Of a DNA stretch of 64,000 bases, positions 8,607 to 16,799 are shown in pieces. Source of the stretch: an uncultured Sutterella sp. (lineage in GTDB: Bacteria; Pseudomonadota; Gammaproteobacteria; Burkholderiales; Burkholderiaceae_F); assembly GCA_905197905.1 (NCBI GenBank), contig CAJKAP010000005.1:85069-149068 (forward strand), read 5' to 3'. Every line of letters starts with the position of its first letter. Within the stretch, counting starts at the first letter, position 1. The notes beneath the pieces were generated by a model, which ran no database searches, had not been told where the DNA came from, and was given only the letters and a program-made list of their open reading frames with translations. The position numbers and the translations under genes are program-made.

Positions 8607-9365
8607 TCAATACGCATTAAAAATCGAAGGCGCATCACCTAAGCCAGACAAAAACTGGCGCGTACGAGCTTCTTTCGGGTTCGTAAAGAGTTCTTCTGGA
8701 TCCCCTTCCTCGACAATGCGCCCGTGTTCCATAAAGATCACATGATTGGCAACCTTGCGCGCAAAATTCATTTCGTGCGTCACAATGACCATCGTGCGCC
8801 CTTCTTCGGCCAATTCACGAATCACGCCTAACACACCCGCAATCAACTCAGGATCCAATGCTGAGGTGGGTTCATCCAAATAAAGAATTTCTGGGTTCGG
8901 GGCAATCGCACGAGCAATCCCCACGCGTTGCTGCTGACCACCCGAGAGTTGACTCGGATAGTGACCAAAGCGATCGGCAAGACCCACTTTTGTCAGGGCT
9001 TCTTTGGCAATCGCCTCTGCCTTATCGCGCTTCATACCGTGAGCGTGCATCAGCCCCAACGTCACATTGTTGAGTGCCGTGTAGTTGGCAAAAAGGTTAT
9101 AGCTTTGGAAAACAAAACCAGTACGCTTACGGATTTCAGTGATATCGCGTTTACTCACACGCGCAAGATCTAAATGCTTTTCATCAAAGTCCATTTGCCC
9201 TGCATCAGCTTGCTCCAAGAAGTTCGCAATACGCAGGAGCGTTGTTTTCCCAGAACCCGAAGGTCCCAAAATGGCGATCACATCGCCTTTTTTCACTTCT
9301 AAATTGACGCCATCGAGCACGGTCTGCCCGTTATAGGCTTTTTTCACATTCGTGAGTTTCAACAT
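8607..9365 (-). CDS. Polar amino acid ABC transporter, ATP-binding subunit
   Basis: The 252-residue ATPase belongs to the GlnQ/HisP/TcyN group that powers uptake of polar amino acids. Walker A (GPSGSGKTT, from about residue 34), the ABC signature (LSGGQQQR), Walker B (ILYLDEPTSALD) and the switch His (VTHEMNF) are all intact. It is the last gene of a binding-protein/permease/ATPase operon, 20 bp after the permease. The leader peptide with three consecutive Cys codons upstream of the operon suggests that the substrate is cystine, cysteine or a related sulfur compound. Confidence 0.93.
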   Translation of the reverse strand: MLKLTNVKKAYNGQTVLDGVNLEVKKGDVIAILGPSGSGKTTLLRIANFLEQADAGQMDFDEKHLDLARVSKRDITEIRKRTGFVFQSYNLFANYTALNNVTLGLMHAHGMKRDKAEAIAKEALTKVGLADRFGHYPSQLSGGQQQRVGIARAIAPNPEILYLDEPTSALDPELIAGVLGVIRELAEEGRTMVIVTHEMNFARKVANHVIFMEHGRIVEEGDPEELFTNPKEARTRQFLSGLGDAPSIFNAY

Positions 9366-9385
9366 AATTTCTTTTCCTCTCTTAA

Positions 9386-10048
9386 TTAGGCATAACGGTT
9401 AAGCCACTTTTCACCACGATTTTGCACTGCAGTTAAGACCGTGCAGAAGATGAGGTAAATCACAGCTACTTCGCAGTAGAGCCAGAAAGGTTCATAGGTG
9501 CGAGCCGCAATACGCTGCGCAGACATGAACATTTCAGTGACCGTGACGGACGCTGCGAGAGAAGTGTCTTTCACAAGAGAGATAAAAGAGTTAAAGAGTG
9601 CCGGGAAAGCCGAGCGGAAAGCCTGTGGGAGCACAATTAAGAACATAATCTGCAAATAATTGAGCCCTGCGCAAGCGCCAGCTTCGATCTGACCGCGTGG
9701 TACCGCACGAATTGCACCACGAATCGTTTCCGTGCAGTAGGCACCCACCGACAAACTAAAGGCCAACAAGGCGGACGGGATCGGATCGATCACCACGCCC
9801 AAATTTGGCAAACCATAGAAAATGATGAAGAGCTGTACCAGAAGCGGGGTACCACGAATAATCCACACATAAGTGCGAATAATCTGTGAGAGCACAGAAA
9901 CTTTAGCTTCCAGGGCAAGAGCGGAGAGTACCGCAATCGTTAGCCCCAATGCAAAAGACCCAAGAGTCAATGGCACGGTGACGGTAATCCCAGGAAGCAG
10001 CAGATTCCAGAAGGAATCAGAAAGGAGTTGAATAATGCGATCGTCCAT
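9386..10048 (-). CDS. Polar amino acid ABC transporter, permease subunit
   Basis: This 220-residue inner-membrane permease is of the HisM/TcyL type, with about five membrane segments. The EAA loop that contacts the ATPase is recognisable near residues 140-160 (EAGACAGLNYLQIMFLIVLPQ). Because only one permease gene is present, the transporter probably works with a permease homodimer. It lies between the binding protein and the ATPase genes; a stable hairpin in the 127-bp gap before it could lower expression relative to the binding protein. Confidence 0.93.
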   Translation of the reverse strand: MDDRIIQLLSDSFWNLLLPGITVTVPLTLGSFALGLTIAVLSALALEAKVSVLSQIIRTYVWIIRGTPLLVQLFIIFYGLPNLGVVIDPIPSALLAFSLSVGAYCTETIRGAIRAVPRGQIEAGACAGLNYLQIMFLIVLPQAFRSAFPALFNSFISLVKDTSLAASVTVTEMFMSAQRIAARTYEPFWLYCEVAVIYLIFCTVLTAVQNRGEKWLNRYA

Positions 10049-10085
10049 GATGAGGCTTCTCTAAAAGAATCATTGCCTTTGAGGG

Positions 10086-10149
10086 GCAACACGCCCTTCC
10101 CTTCTGACGTGATGTGTTTTTATTGAGGAAAGAGAAGAAGGCGTGTTGC
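10086..10149 (-). promoter_or_regulatory. Intercistronic hairpin between binding protein and permease
   Basis: GCAACACGCC and GGCGTGTTGC form a perfect 10-bp stem around a long loop in the gap between the binding protein and permease genes. No T-tract follows on the minus strand, so it fits an RNA-stabilising or processing hairpin that keeps binding protein in excess. Confidence 0.6.
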
Positions 10150-10175
10150 TTTTTAAGTCGTTAACGCTAACGAGA

Positions 10176-10961
10176 TTACTGCTTGCTCGAAACGTCAATG
10201 CCGAAGAACTTCACAGAGAGTTCCTTCAACTTGCCTTCGGCGCGCAATTCGTCAAGCGCCTTGTCCACAGCAGCCTTCAAATCGTCGCTACCCTTACGGA
10301 TCATCACAGCGGATTCAATGGCTTCGTCAGAGCGACCCACCACTTTAACTGGTGCGTTAGGCTGCTTCTTGATGAAGTCAGCCAAAGCCAACTGAGAGTT
10401 CAAAGCAGCGTCAGCACGCTTCTGGCTCACCAAGAGGAAGGCACCAGAGCCGTCCGTCACTTCTACAATCTTGGCACCCAACTTCTGAGCAGTAGCGTTC
10501 CAGTTAGAGGTCAAGCTAGAAGCAACGAGTTTACCCTTCACATCAGCAAAATTCTTGATGTCTTGATTGTCCTTGTGAACGAGCACAGCACCATAGTTGT
10601 AGGTGTAAGGAACAGAAAAGAGGTACTTTTCCAAACGAGCCGGGGTGGGCGTCACCTGATTGATCACCACGTCAAAGCGCTTAGCATCCAACCCAGCGAT
10701 CATGCCGTCCCAGAGGGTTTCACGGAATTCGGCCTTGACGCCTAATTTCTTGGCGATTTCGCGACCCACTTCAACGTCATAACCCGTCAAAGTGCCCTTT
10801 TCATCGTGATAGGTGTAGGGGGCGTAGTTACCTTCGGTACCAAAGGAGATAGCGCCAGCAGCCTTAATGTCATCCAACTGACCAGCCCAGGCAGAGCCAG
10901 CGGCCAACATCGTCAAAGCAGAAGCGGTGGCGAGAACGGAACGAAGAGCGGTGTGTTTCAT
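10176..10961 (-). CDS. Periplasmic polar amino acid (probably cystine) binding protein
   Basis: The 261-residue protein is a family 3 solute-binding protein. It has a Sec signal peptide (cleavage after SAWA, residue 26) and no lipobox, so it is soluble in the periplasm. Typical features are NYAPYTYHDEKGTLTGYDVEVGREIA near the first lobe, FDVVINQVTPTPAR, and the Asp/Arg positions for binding the alpha-amino and carboxyl groups. Sequence resembles the cystine binding proteins TcyJ/FliY more than glutamine or histidine ones, but this is an impression. It is the first structural gene of the operon, preceded by the leader peptide and attenuator terminator. Confidence 0.9.
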   Translation of the reverse strand: MKHTALRSVLATASALTMLAAGSAWAGQLDDIKAAGAISFGTEGNYAPYTYHDEKGTLTGYDVEVGREIAKKLGVKAEFRETLWDGMIAGLDAKRFDVVINQVTPTPARLEKYLFSVPYTYNYGAVLVHKDNQDIKNFADVKGKLVASSLTSNWNATAQKLGAKIVEVTDGSGAFLLVSQKRADAALNSQLALADFIKKQPNAPVKVVGRSDEAIESAVMIRKGSDDLKAAVDKALDELRAEGKLKELSVKFFGIDVSSKQ

Positions 10962-11072
10962 GATGAATTCCTTTTTAGGTAAAAAATAAACACTTACTTG
11001 GTGTAAGAAGCGCTACCACAGCGAAACCCAGAGGCGGGATTCAGAGGAATTCGGGAAGTGTGAGAGAAAAGC

Positions 11073-11106
11073 AAAAAACGCTGCCCGAAATCATCTGTGG
11101 CAGCGT
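11073..11106 (-). terminator. Attenuator terminator before the cystine-type ABC operon
   Basis: On the minus strand ACGCTGCC pairs with GGCAGCGT (12-13-nt loop) and is followed by TTTTT. It lies 41 bp after the stop of the Cys-rich leader peptide and 112 bp before the binding-protein start, so it would end transcription before the operon when it folds. Confidence 0.8.
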
Positions 11107-11146
11107 CCTACGAAACTTTTTTGTGTTATGCCGTTAAGCTATCAAA

Positions 11147-11248
11147 TTACGCTTGCAAGGCATAAGCGGTCAGAAGCGAGGCTTCCATTTCGACGGACGC
11201 AAACCCACTCTGACAACAACACATCGTCTTGATCATGGAAGCGTTCAT
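11147..11248 (-). CDS. Cysteine-rich leader peptide of the ABC operon
   Basis: A 33-codon reading frame begins at an ATG preceded by AAGGACTTTTAAG and encodes MNASMIKTMCCCQSGF followed by 17 more residues. Three consecutive Cys codons (TGT-TGT-TGT, codons 10-12) are followed after the stop by an intrinsic terminator, the arrangement of an amino acid attenuator. Ribosome stalling at the Cys codons when Cys-tRNA is short would change folding of the downstream RNA; TTATGCC inside the leader gene can pair with GGCATAA just after it, giving a candidate alternative hairpin. I infer that it regulates the downstream cystine-type transporter. It is too short to be recognised by homology, and the exact antiterminator is not resolved. 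Confidence 0.7.
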   Translation of the reverse strand: MNASMIKTMCCCQSGFASVEMEASLLTAYALQA

Positions 11249-11850
11249 CTTAAAAGTCCTTCTGACAAAATAGGGAAAATTGGAACAACGCGCTAGTGCG
11301 TTGCGGTTTTCTAATACTTGAGCAATTCACTCAAGTTTTAAGATGGAATGAAGTGTAGCACAGAATTTTTTGTTTGTGGAGAAGCTTTTTTCTCCTCCTC
11401 AAAGATATCCGAGAAGAAAAATCGACTTCTTTTTCTCCCTACTCTGCGTGAAATTTTTGTCAAACTCACTATAGGGATAACCCTTAAAGTTCTTCTCGTT
11501 ATTGAGGTTGGTAGAATTTGTCGTTCTTCGCTTACTAAGGCGTTTTTTGAGCCAAACGAGCGCTCGAAAAGCGCTTTCCTATCCCCAAAAGAGGGGATTT
11601 TTCCCCTTCATTTTTTACGTTTTTTCACAAAGAGTCCCTTCTTACCGTTTCCTCTACCTCTCATCTTAGCTAAGAAATTTCTTCTAGAGGAGTACTCCTA
11701 GCACACAAAAAGCGGAGTTTTTCGTCTTTTCCTGCCTAGGACTTTCACTAGGTTTTATTGTCGAGAGAAAGGCTTTCGAGTGATAATTTCCTAATTACCG
11801 CTTAACCACCAAGTGGATTGAAAAGACTAGAACAAAAGGGAGATGCACTC
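11249..11850. other. Intergenic region with leader promoter and a dyad
   Basis: The 600-bp gap holds the promoter region of the leftward attenuator transcript. It includes a dyad ACTTGAG-N7-CTCAAGT (11316-11336) and a small CAACGC/GCGTTG hairpin in the leader. Rightwards, towards the flavoprotein gene, I see only AT-rich sequence and a short CCTAG/CTAGG hairpin. No convincing gene is present. Confidence 0.4.
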
Positions 11851-13662
11851 ATGCTTTTTCGTATGGCAACCGTCGCCACCCTCCTCGCCTCTCTCGGCAT
11901 GGTCGGCATGGCACAAGCAGGTACTGTGAAAAACGGGACCTTTGAAGCAACTGGTCAGGGGCGCAATGGCCCTATTGATGTATCGGTCACCTTTAAGAGT
12001 GGCAAGATTCAAGTCGTCAAGGTGCTCAAGCAATCCGAAACCGTTGGGATTGCCGACACAGCACTCAAAGAATTTCCACAACGTTTAGTCAAAGGCAATA
12101 GCACTGCCGTCGACTCTGTCGCTGGTGCCACACTCACGAGTAATGGGATTCGCCAAGGGGTTAATGAGGCCATTCGTAAGGCTGGCGGCAGCCCTATCGA
12201 CTTTGCCGTGATTCCCATTAGTGAATTTAAAAAGGGGGAGGCGCATAACCTCTCCACTGATATTCTCGTCGTGGGCGCAGGTGGCTCTGGACTTTCCGCA
12301 GCTGTTCGTGCAGCGAGCCAAGGCACTAAGGTTATCCTCATTGAAAAGATGCCCATGATTGGTGGCGTGACGCAATTAAATGCAGGGACTCTCATCGCCA
12401 CAGGATCTCGCTATCAGCGCGAAGCGATGAAAGAAACGAAGGATAGTCCTGAACTTGCCGCTAAAGACATCATGCGTATCGGGAAAGATCGTAACGACCC
12501 CGTGCTCGTCAAAACCATCACGCAACGCGTGGGGGGTGTCGTAGATTGGCTGATTGACGATCTAAAGATTCCCTATGGTCCAGCCGCAACACAATATCCC
12601 GATCACTCAGCAAATCGTCAGCTGGGCGTTCAGGGCCGTAGCGTCAACTTCTTGAAGCTCATGAACCAAAAGTTTGCAGACTATGGTGGAAAGTTGATGC
12701 TGAGCACTCGTGCGGATCGCTTTATTACGGATGAGAGCGGTAAAGTCATTGGCGTCAAGGCCTTTGATGAACATGGCAACTCCTACGAAATTAAGAGTAA
12801 AGCCACGATTTTGGCGAGTGGCGGCTATGGCGCAGAAAAGCATCGCCTCCCCCGCGATATGCGTAACTACGTTTTCTATGGACTTGACTCTGAAACGGGC
12901 GACGGTTTGAAGATGGCTACCGCTATCGGTGCCGATACCATTAACCTTGACCTCGTGAAGAAGTACCCGCAAGGTGTAGAAACCACCCCAGGTCATGGGC
13001 TTGCTGCAACAGCCTCTTCGACCGATACCATCAAGAAATCTGGCGCTATTTATGTCAATCAAGATGGGAAGCGCTTTGTGAACGAGCGTGAAGGCTTAGG
13101 TGTCTTAACGGATGCCACCATTGCCCAGCCAAACCACATTGCTTATATCGTGATGGATGACGCTGCTTGGAAGCTCTACGTTGCAAAGTCTTTGGAAGAT
13201 AAGCTCGTTCCTAACGCCGCTGCGCTTGACCAGTGGGCCAAGATTTCTAATCAAGGCGTGCCAGTTATGGCGGTTGCGAACAACCTCGCTGACGCCGCTA
13301 AAGTCATGGGTATCAATTCAGAAAATCTCGCGAAAACGGTGGAAGACTGGAACGCCATGGCTAAGAACGGAAAAGATGATGCCTTTAATCGTCCTATCAC
13401 GGGTAGTTTAGGCGCTGGTCCCTACCATATCGTCGAGCAGAAAGTTCGCTACCAGACAACCTTGGGCGGTCTTAAAGCAAATGGCGACCTCGCTATTCTC
13501 AACCAGAAGGGCTCTGTGATCCCTGCGCTTTATGGAGCAGGATGCGTTGTGGGTGGTGCCAATGGTGCTGACTCGATGACCGCTATGATGAACTCTTGGG
13601 CGATTGTCTCGGGCGTTGTTGCTGCTGATAGCGCCGTGAAGTACGTTCGTAGTCAAAAATAA
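11851..13662 (+). CDS. Exported FMN/FAD flavoprotein reductase (UrdA/fumarate reductase-like)
   Basis: The 603-residue protein has a Sec signal peptide (MLFRMATVATLLASLGM, cleavage after AQA), an FMN-binding domain (about residues 25-110) and a fumarate-reductase-type FAD domain with GAGGSGLSAA. The FMN domain carries Asp88 to Thr94 (DSVAGAT), the site for covalent FMN at Thr94. The architecture is that of urocanate reductase UrdA and related periplasmic reductases. The catalytic Arg region is kept (DGKRFVNE), but the substrate-carboxylate His of HTMGG is replaced (YQTTLGG) and the GANR arginine is missing (GADSMT), so the substrate probably differs from fumarate. Start 11851 is chosen for AAGGGAGATGCACTC. 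A terminator follows. Confidence 0.85.
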   Translation: MLFRMATVATLLASLGMVGMAQAGTVKNGTFEATGQGRNGPIDVSVTFKSGKIQVVKVLKQSETVGIADTALKEFPQRLVKGNSTAVDSVAGATLTSNGIRQGVNEAIRKAGGSPIDFAVIPISEFKKGEAHNLSTDILVVGAGGSGLSAAVRAASQGTKVILIEKMPMIGGVTQLNAGTLIATGSRYQREAMKETKDSPELAAKDIMRIGKDRNDPVLVKTITQRVGGVVDWLIDDLKIPYGPAATQYPDHSANRQLGVQGRSVNFLKLMNQKFADYGGKLMLSTRADRFITDESGKVIGVKAFDEHGNSYEIKSKATILASGGYGAEKHRLPRDMRNYVFYGLDSETGDGLKMATAIGADTINLDLVKKYPQGVETTPGHGLAATASSTDTIKKSGAIYVNQDGKRFVNEREGLGVLTDATIAQPNHIAYIVMDDAAWKLYVAKSLEDKLVPNAAALDQWAKISNQGVPVMAVANNLADAAKVMGINSENLAKTVEDWNAMAKNGKDDAFNRPITGSLGAGPYHIVEQKVRYQTTLGGLKANGDLAILNQKGSVIPALYGAGCVVGGANGADSMTAMMNSWAIVSGVVAADSAVKYVRSQK

Positions 13663-13685
13663 ACACTGACTACTTGCATCTATAA

Positions 13686-13718
13686 AGGAGAGGGATCATT
13701 TTGATCCTCTCCTTTTTC
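13686..13718 (+). terminator. Terminator of the flavoprotein gene
   Basis: AGGAGAGGGATCA and TGATCCTCTCCT form a long stem (one bulged G) followed by TTTTTC, 25 bp after the stop. Confidence 0.9.
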
Positions 13719-14081
13719 TACCTCTGAGAGTTCGTCGGAGCGTATCAAACAACCAATAAGACACAGCATTTTTTATTATTCCTAAGACTCTCTTAATCAA
13801 GCTATCTATTTTGTAGTACGTTTTATGTGTTGCTTTACGGCAACACTATAAATTACCTATATTCATATATTTTCGTACTACATATTCTTATATATCAAAA
13901 TATAAATTTCTATAAATCATTGATTTATAAGAGTTTTCAACAATAATTTGTTATCAAACCAGGTAATATATAATTCAAAATTCATTAGTAGAGTTTAACT
14001 AATAGAAATAATTCGACACCTCTGAGAGCTTTTGTTATTCTTCCAACATCAGACCCTTTTATTTCTTAGTGGTGGTTTACT
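13719..14081. other. AT-rich upstream region of adhesin 1 with nested inverted repeats
   Basis: No gene is visible. GTAGTACG (13813-13820) and CGTACTAC (13874-13881) form an inverted repeat that encloses the hairpin GTGTTGC/GCAACAC. The very low GC contrasts with neighbouring coding DNA and is typical of a silenced or regulated surface-protein promoter. Confidence 0.4.
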
Positions 14082-16439
14082 ATGAAAAAGAACTCTGTTA
14101 GTAAAGATTTTCTCTCTCAAAATCTTCGTCCTTTATGCCTTGCGGTGTCTTTGGCTGTCCTAGCGACACCTACATTGGCTAGCGAATGGAGTGGTTCTAG
14201 TGTAGGTGGCGATTTTATTTATACAAAATCAGATCGTGCAAATGACTACACGATGAACTCGTCTATCAGTTTAGGCGCGCTCGTTGAGGTAGGTACTTCC
14301 GATAACGATCCTGATCGCATATTGCTCTCCATGAAGGGTTACGGGACAGATTGGTACAAATGGCTTCCAGACACTATTGCCTTTGGTACAAATGCCTATG
14401 CTCGTACAGGTACCATTCAAATTGGTAGTCGTACCTTAGCACCAAACACTGCAATTGGCGATACTAAGTCCGGACCCACCGTCTCAGATTTAAGCTCCCC
14501 GACCTCAGGGGTAGACACCCAGCCTGGTCAATATGGTCTCGCTAGTACCGCAGTAGGAACCAATTCTTTCGCAAACGGTCTTTTCACAACGACCTACGGC
14601 TCTTTCAATATTCAATCCTCTCAAGCTAGAAGTTTTAGTAGTAACGAAATGGTGAAAAATTCGTTTGCTACCGTCATTGGGACTTTTAACTCCAATGAAT
14701 CTTACAATGCGACTGAGCTTTCTAGTGGGGTAGGTAACTTTATTGGCGGTGTCGCTAACCGCGTAAACAATAGCAACGGCTCTCTCGTGATTGGTGGTGG
14801 CAATGTTGTCGAAAATTCCTCGACAAATCTGCTCCCTGTAGGACAAGCAGTCATCACGGCGGCTTCCACCGAGGGAAGCCCTCTTGCAATACAAAACGCT
14901 GCAATTAAAGCCCTTTCTGAAGCTAAAGGTGGTTCTGTCCTGATTTTAGGTTCTGGCAACCAAGCGACTAACGTGCGTTATTCCCAGATTACTGGTGTGA
15001 AAAACACTATTAAGGGAACCTCTGAAGCGAGCGAAACCGTAAGTGTTAGCGGCTTGGATAATACGGTAGAAGACTCGAGCAAAGTATTTGTTGTAGGTAA
15101 TAACCGTACTGTTAAGAGTTCGTCTGACACCATTGCTGTTGGTTTTAACTCCTCAGACAGCGCGGCAATTACTACCACCGCTAAGCAAGCCGTGATTCTC
15201 GGCTCTGACGCGAATGTCACCAAAGATGGTGGCATTGCTCTGGGCTATAAGAGTATTGCCTCGACCGCAGCGGGTGTTGCTGGCTACGACCCTGAAACAG
15301 GCGTTGCTTCTACGAAGACAGATGCCACTTGGACTTCTACCGCAGGTGCAGTCTCTATTGGTGCTGACAACTATACTCGTCAGATCACTGATGTCGCCGC
15401 CGGTACCCAAGATACCGATGCAGTTAACGTCGCCCAGTTGAAAGCCGCTTTAACGAAAGCTATGAGCAACTCTGGTGGCAATAATGGCGGTAACACGGGT
15501 GGTGATACGGGTAACACCAAGACCGTGAAGGTCACATCTTCGGATAAGAACCTCACAGTGACGCCTACTGAAACCGATACCGAAACGACCTATGACCTTG
15601 CGCTCAATAGCGATAAGCTCACTTTAGGGACGGATACCTCAAAGAATCAAGTTGTCATTGAAGGCAATAGCAGCACTATCACCGTGGGCACAGGTGCTAA
15701 CCAAGTGAAAATCGATGGTGGTAGTGGCAACGTCTCGATTGGTAGCAATATCAGCATGAACGCTCAAACGGGCGGTGCTAACTTCGGGAAAGTGACGATC
15801 AACGAAGGCAATAAGGCCACGATCGGAGGTTTGTCCAACACAACCTGGAATCCGAACAATTACGTTTCTGGTCAGGCTGCGACGGAAGATCAGCTCTATC
15901 AGGCAACGCAAAATCAAGCGAACCAATATCGTGAATTAAAGGACGATATCAACGAACTCGATGATGATATCCGCGATGCGGGTGCCTCGGCTGCCGCCTT
16001 GGCTGGTTTGAAGCCCATTCAGTACGATCCACGTCAACCTACTCAGTTGATGGCTGCTGTGGGTGGCTATCGCGGTAGCGCTGCCCTCTCTGTAGGTCTT
16101 GCTCATTACACGAGTGAGAGCTTCCTCTGGCATGCTGGCGTGGCTTTAAACGAACACCCGATGTTTAACGTCGGTGTCACCTTCAAGTTCGGTAACCGTA
16201 AGTTGAAGGATGAAAACGATCGCGAATATCCAGTGTACGACCGCTACAAGGCTGGTCCGATCACTGCCTCTTACGTGATGCAGCGTGATCTTGAAGGCGA
16301 TGTGAATAAGAACAACGGTCTCCTCCAAGAAATCAGCGATCTCAAGGCCAAGAACGCTAGCCTCGAAACCGAAATGGCTTCGATGCGTCAAGAGTTAAAC
16401 GAATTCAAAGCGCTCTTGAAAAAAGTGAACGTTAAGTAA
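14082..16439 (+). CDS. Trimeric autotransporter adhesin 1 (YadA/Hia type)
   Basis: This 785-residue surface protein has a signal peptide (residues 1-33, TLAS), a YadA-like head of beta-roll repeats (AVGTNS, VIGTFNS, GNFIGG, SLVIGGGN), a neck/stalk motif near residue 446 (DAVNVAQLKAAL), a Gly/Asn-rich linker, a second beta-rich stalk and a coiled coil. The C-terminal anchor (about residues 640-706) has four strands from PTQLMAAVGGYRG to VGVTFKFG. Unusually, about 79 residues continue after the last barrel strand and end in a charged coiled coil; standard adhesins stop at the barrel. It probably mediates attachment. Its 3' half is closely similar to the next gene. Confidence 0.9.
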   Translation: MKKNSVSKDFLSQNLRPLCLAVSLAVLATPTLASEWSGSSVGGDFIYTKSDRANDYTMNSSISLGALVEVGTSDNDPDRILLSMKGYGTDWYKWLPDTIAFGTNAYARTGTIQIGSRTLAPNTAIGDTKSGPTVSDLSSPTSGVDTQPGQYGLASTAVGTNSFANGLFTTTYGSFNIQSSQARSFSSNEMVKNSFATVIGTFNSNESYNATELSSGVGNFIGGVANRVNNSNGSLVIGGGNVVENSSTNLLPVGQAVITAASTEGSPLAIQNAAIKALSEAKGGSVLILGSGNQATNVRYSQITGVKNTIKGTSEASETVSVSGLDNTVEDSSKVFVVGNNRTVKSSSDTIAVGFNSSDSAAITTTAKQAVILGSDANVTKDGGIALGYKSIASTAAGVAGYDPETGVASTKTDATWTSTAGAVSIGADNYTRQITDVAAGTQDTDAVNVAQLKAALTKAMSNSGGNNGGNTGGDTGNTKTVKVTSSDKNLTVTPTETDTETTYDLALNSDKLTLGTDTSKNQVVIEGNSSTITVGTGANQVKIDGGSGNVSIGSNISMNAQTGGANFGKVTINEGNKATIGGLSNTTWNPNNYVSGQAATEDQLYQATQNQANQYRELKDDINELDDDIRDAGASAAALAGLKPIQYDPRQPTQLMAAVGGYRGSAALSVGLAHYTSESFLWHAGVALNEHPMFNVGVTFKFGNRKLKDENDREYPVYDRYKAGPITASYVMQRDLEGDVNKNNGLLQEISDLKAKNASLETEMASMRQELNEFKALLKKVNVK

Positions 16440-16465
16440 TCCACTTTTCGCTTAACTAACCTCCC

Positions 16466-16505
16466 AACCACGTGATCTTTTGTCAGGTCACGTGGTTTTA
16501 TTTTG
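16466..16505 (+). terminator. Terminator of adhesin 1
   Basis: AACCACGTGA and TCACGTGGTT form a perfect 10-bp stem followed by TTATTTT, 26 bp after the stop. The rest of the gap to 16799 is AT-rich with no gene. Confidence 0.9.
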
Positions 16506-16799
16506 CTAAACGAATATTTAGCGTTACTAAACACTTTTCCTCCCTTTTCCCTCATTTTTTGTCGCCCGAACGTTCCTTCAATTATCCACATACATGGGAA
16601 GTGTTAATACTTACAAGGGTTTTCCTTATAGTGCTTACAAGCTTTAGTTTTTTTTCCTATAAAAAGATTTCAAAAAATCTATAGAAATCACGCACTTCGA
16701 GTTAAATGTTTCAAAATGTATTTCTATGTGCGATAATGAAACTTCGTTGATAGAATGAATCACTTTTCTCATTTTTTACTCTTTTTAAGGGTGACAACG

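Noticed and set aside
11348..11701. 117-codon plus-strand frame before the flavoprotein gene
   Set aside because: Phe/Leu/Ser-rich translation of AT-rich DNA, no ribosome-binding site and no family resemblance.
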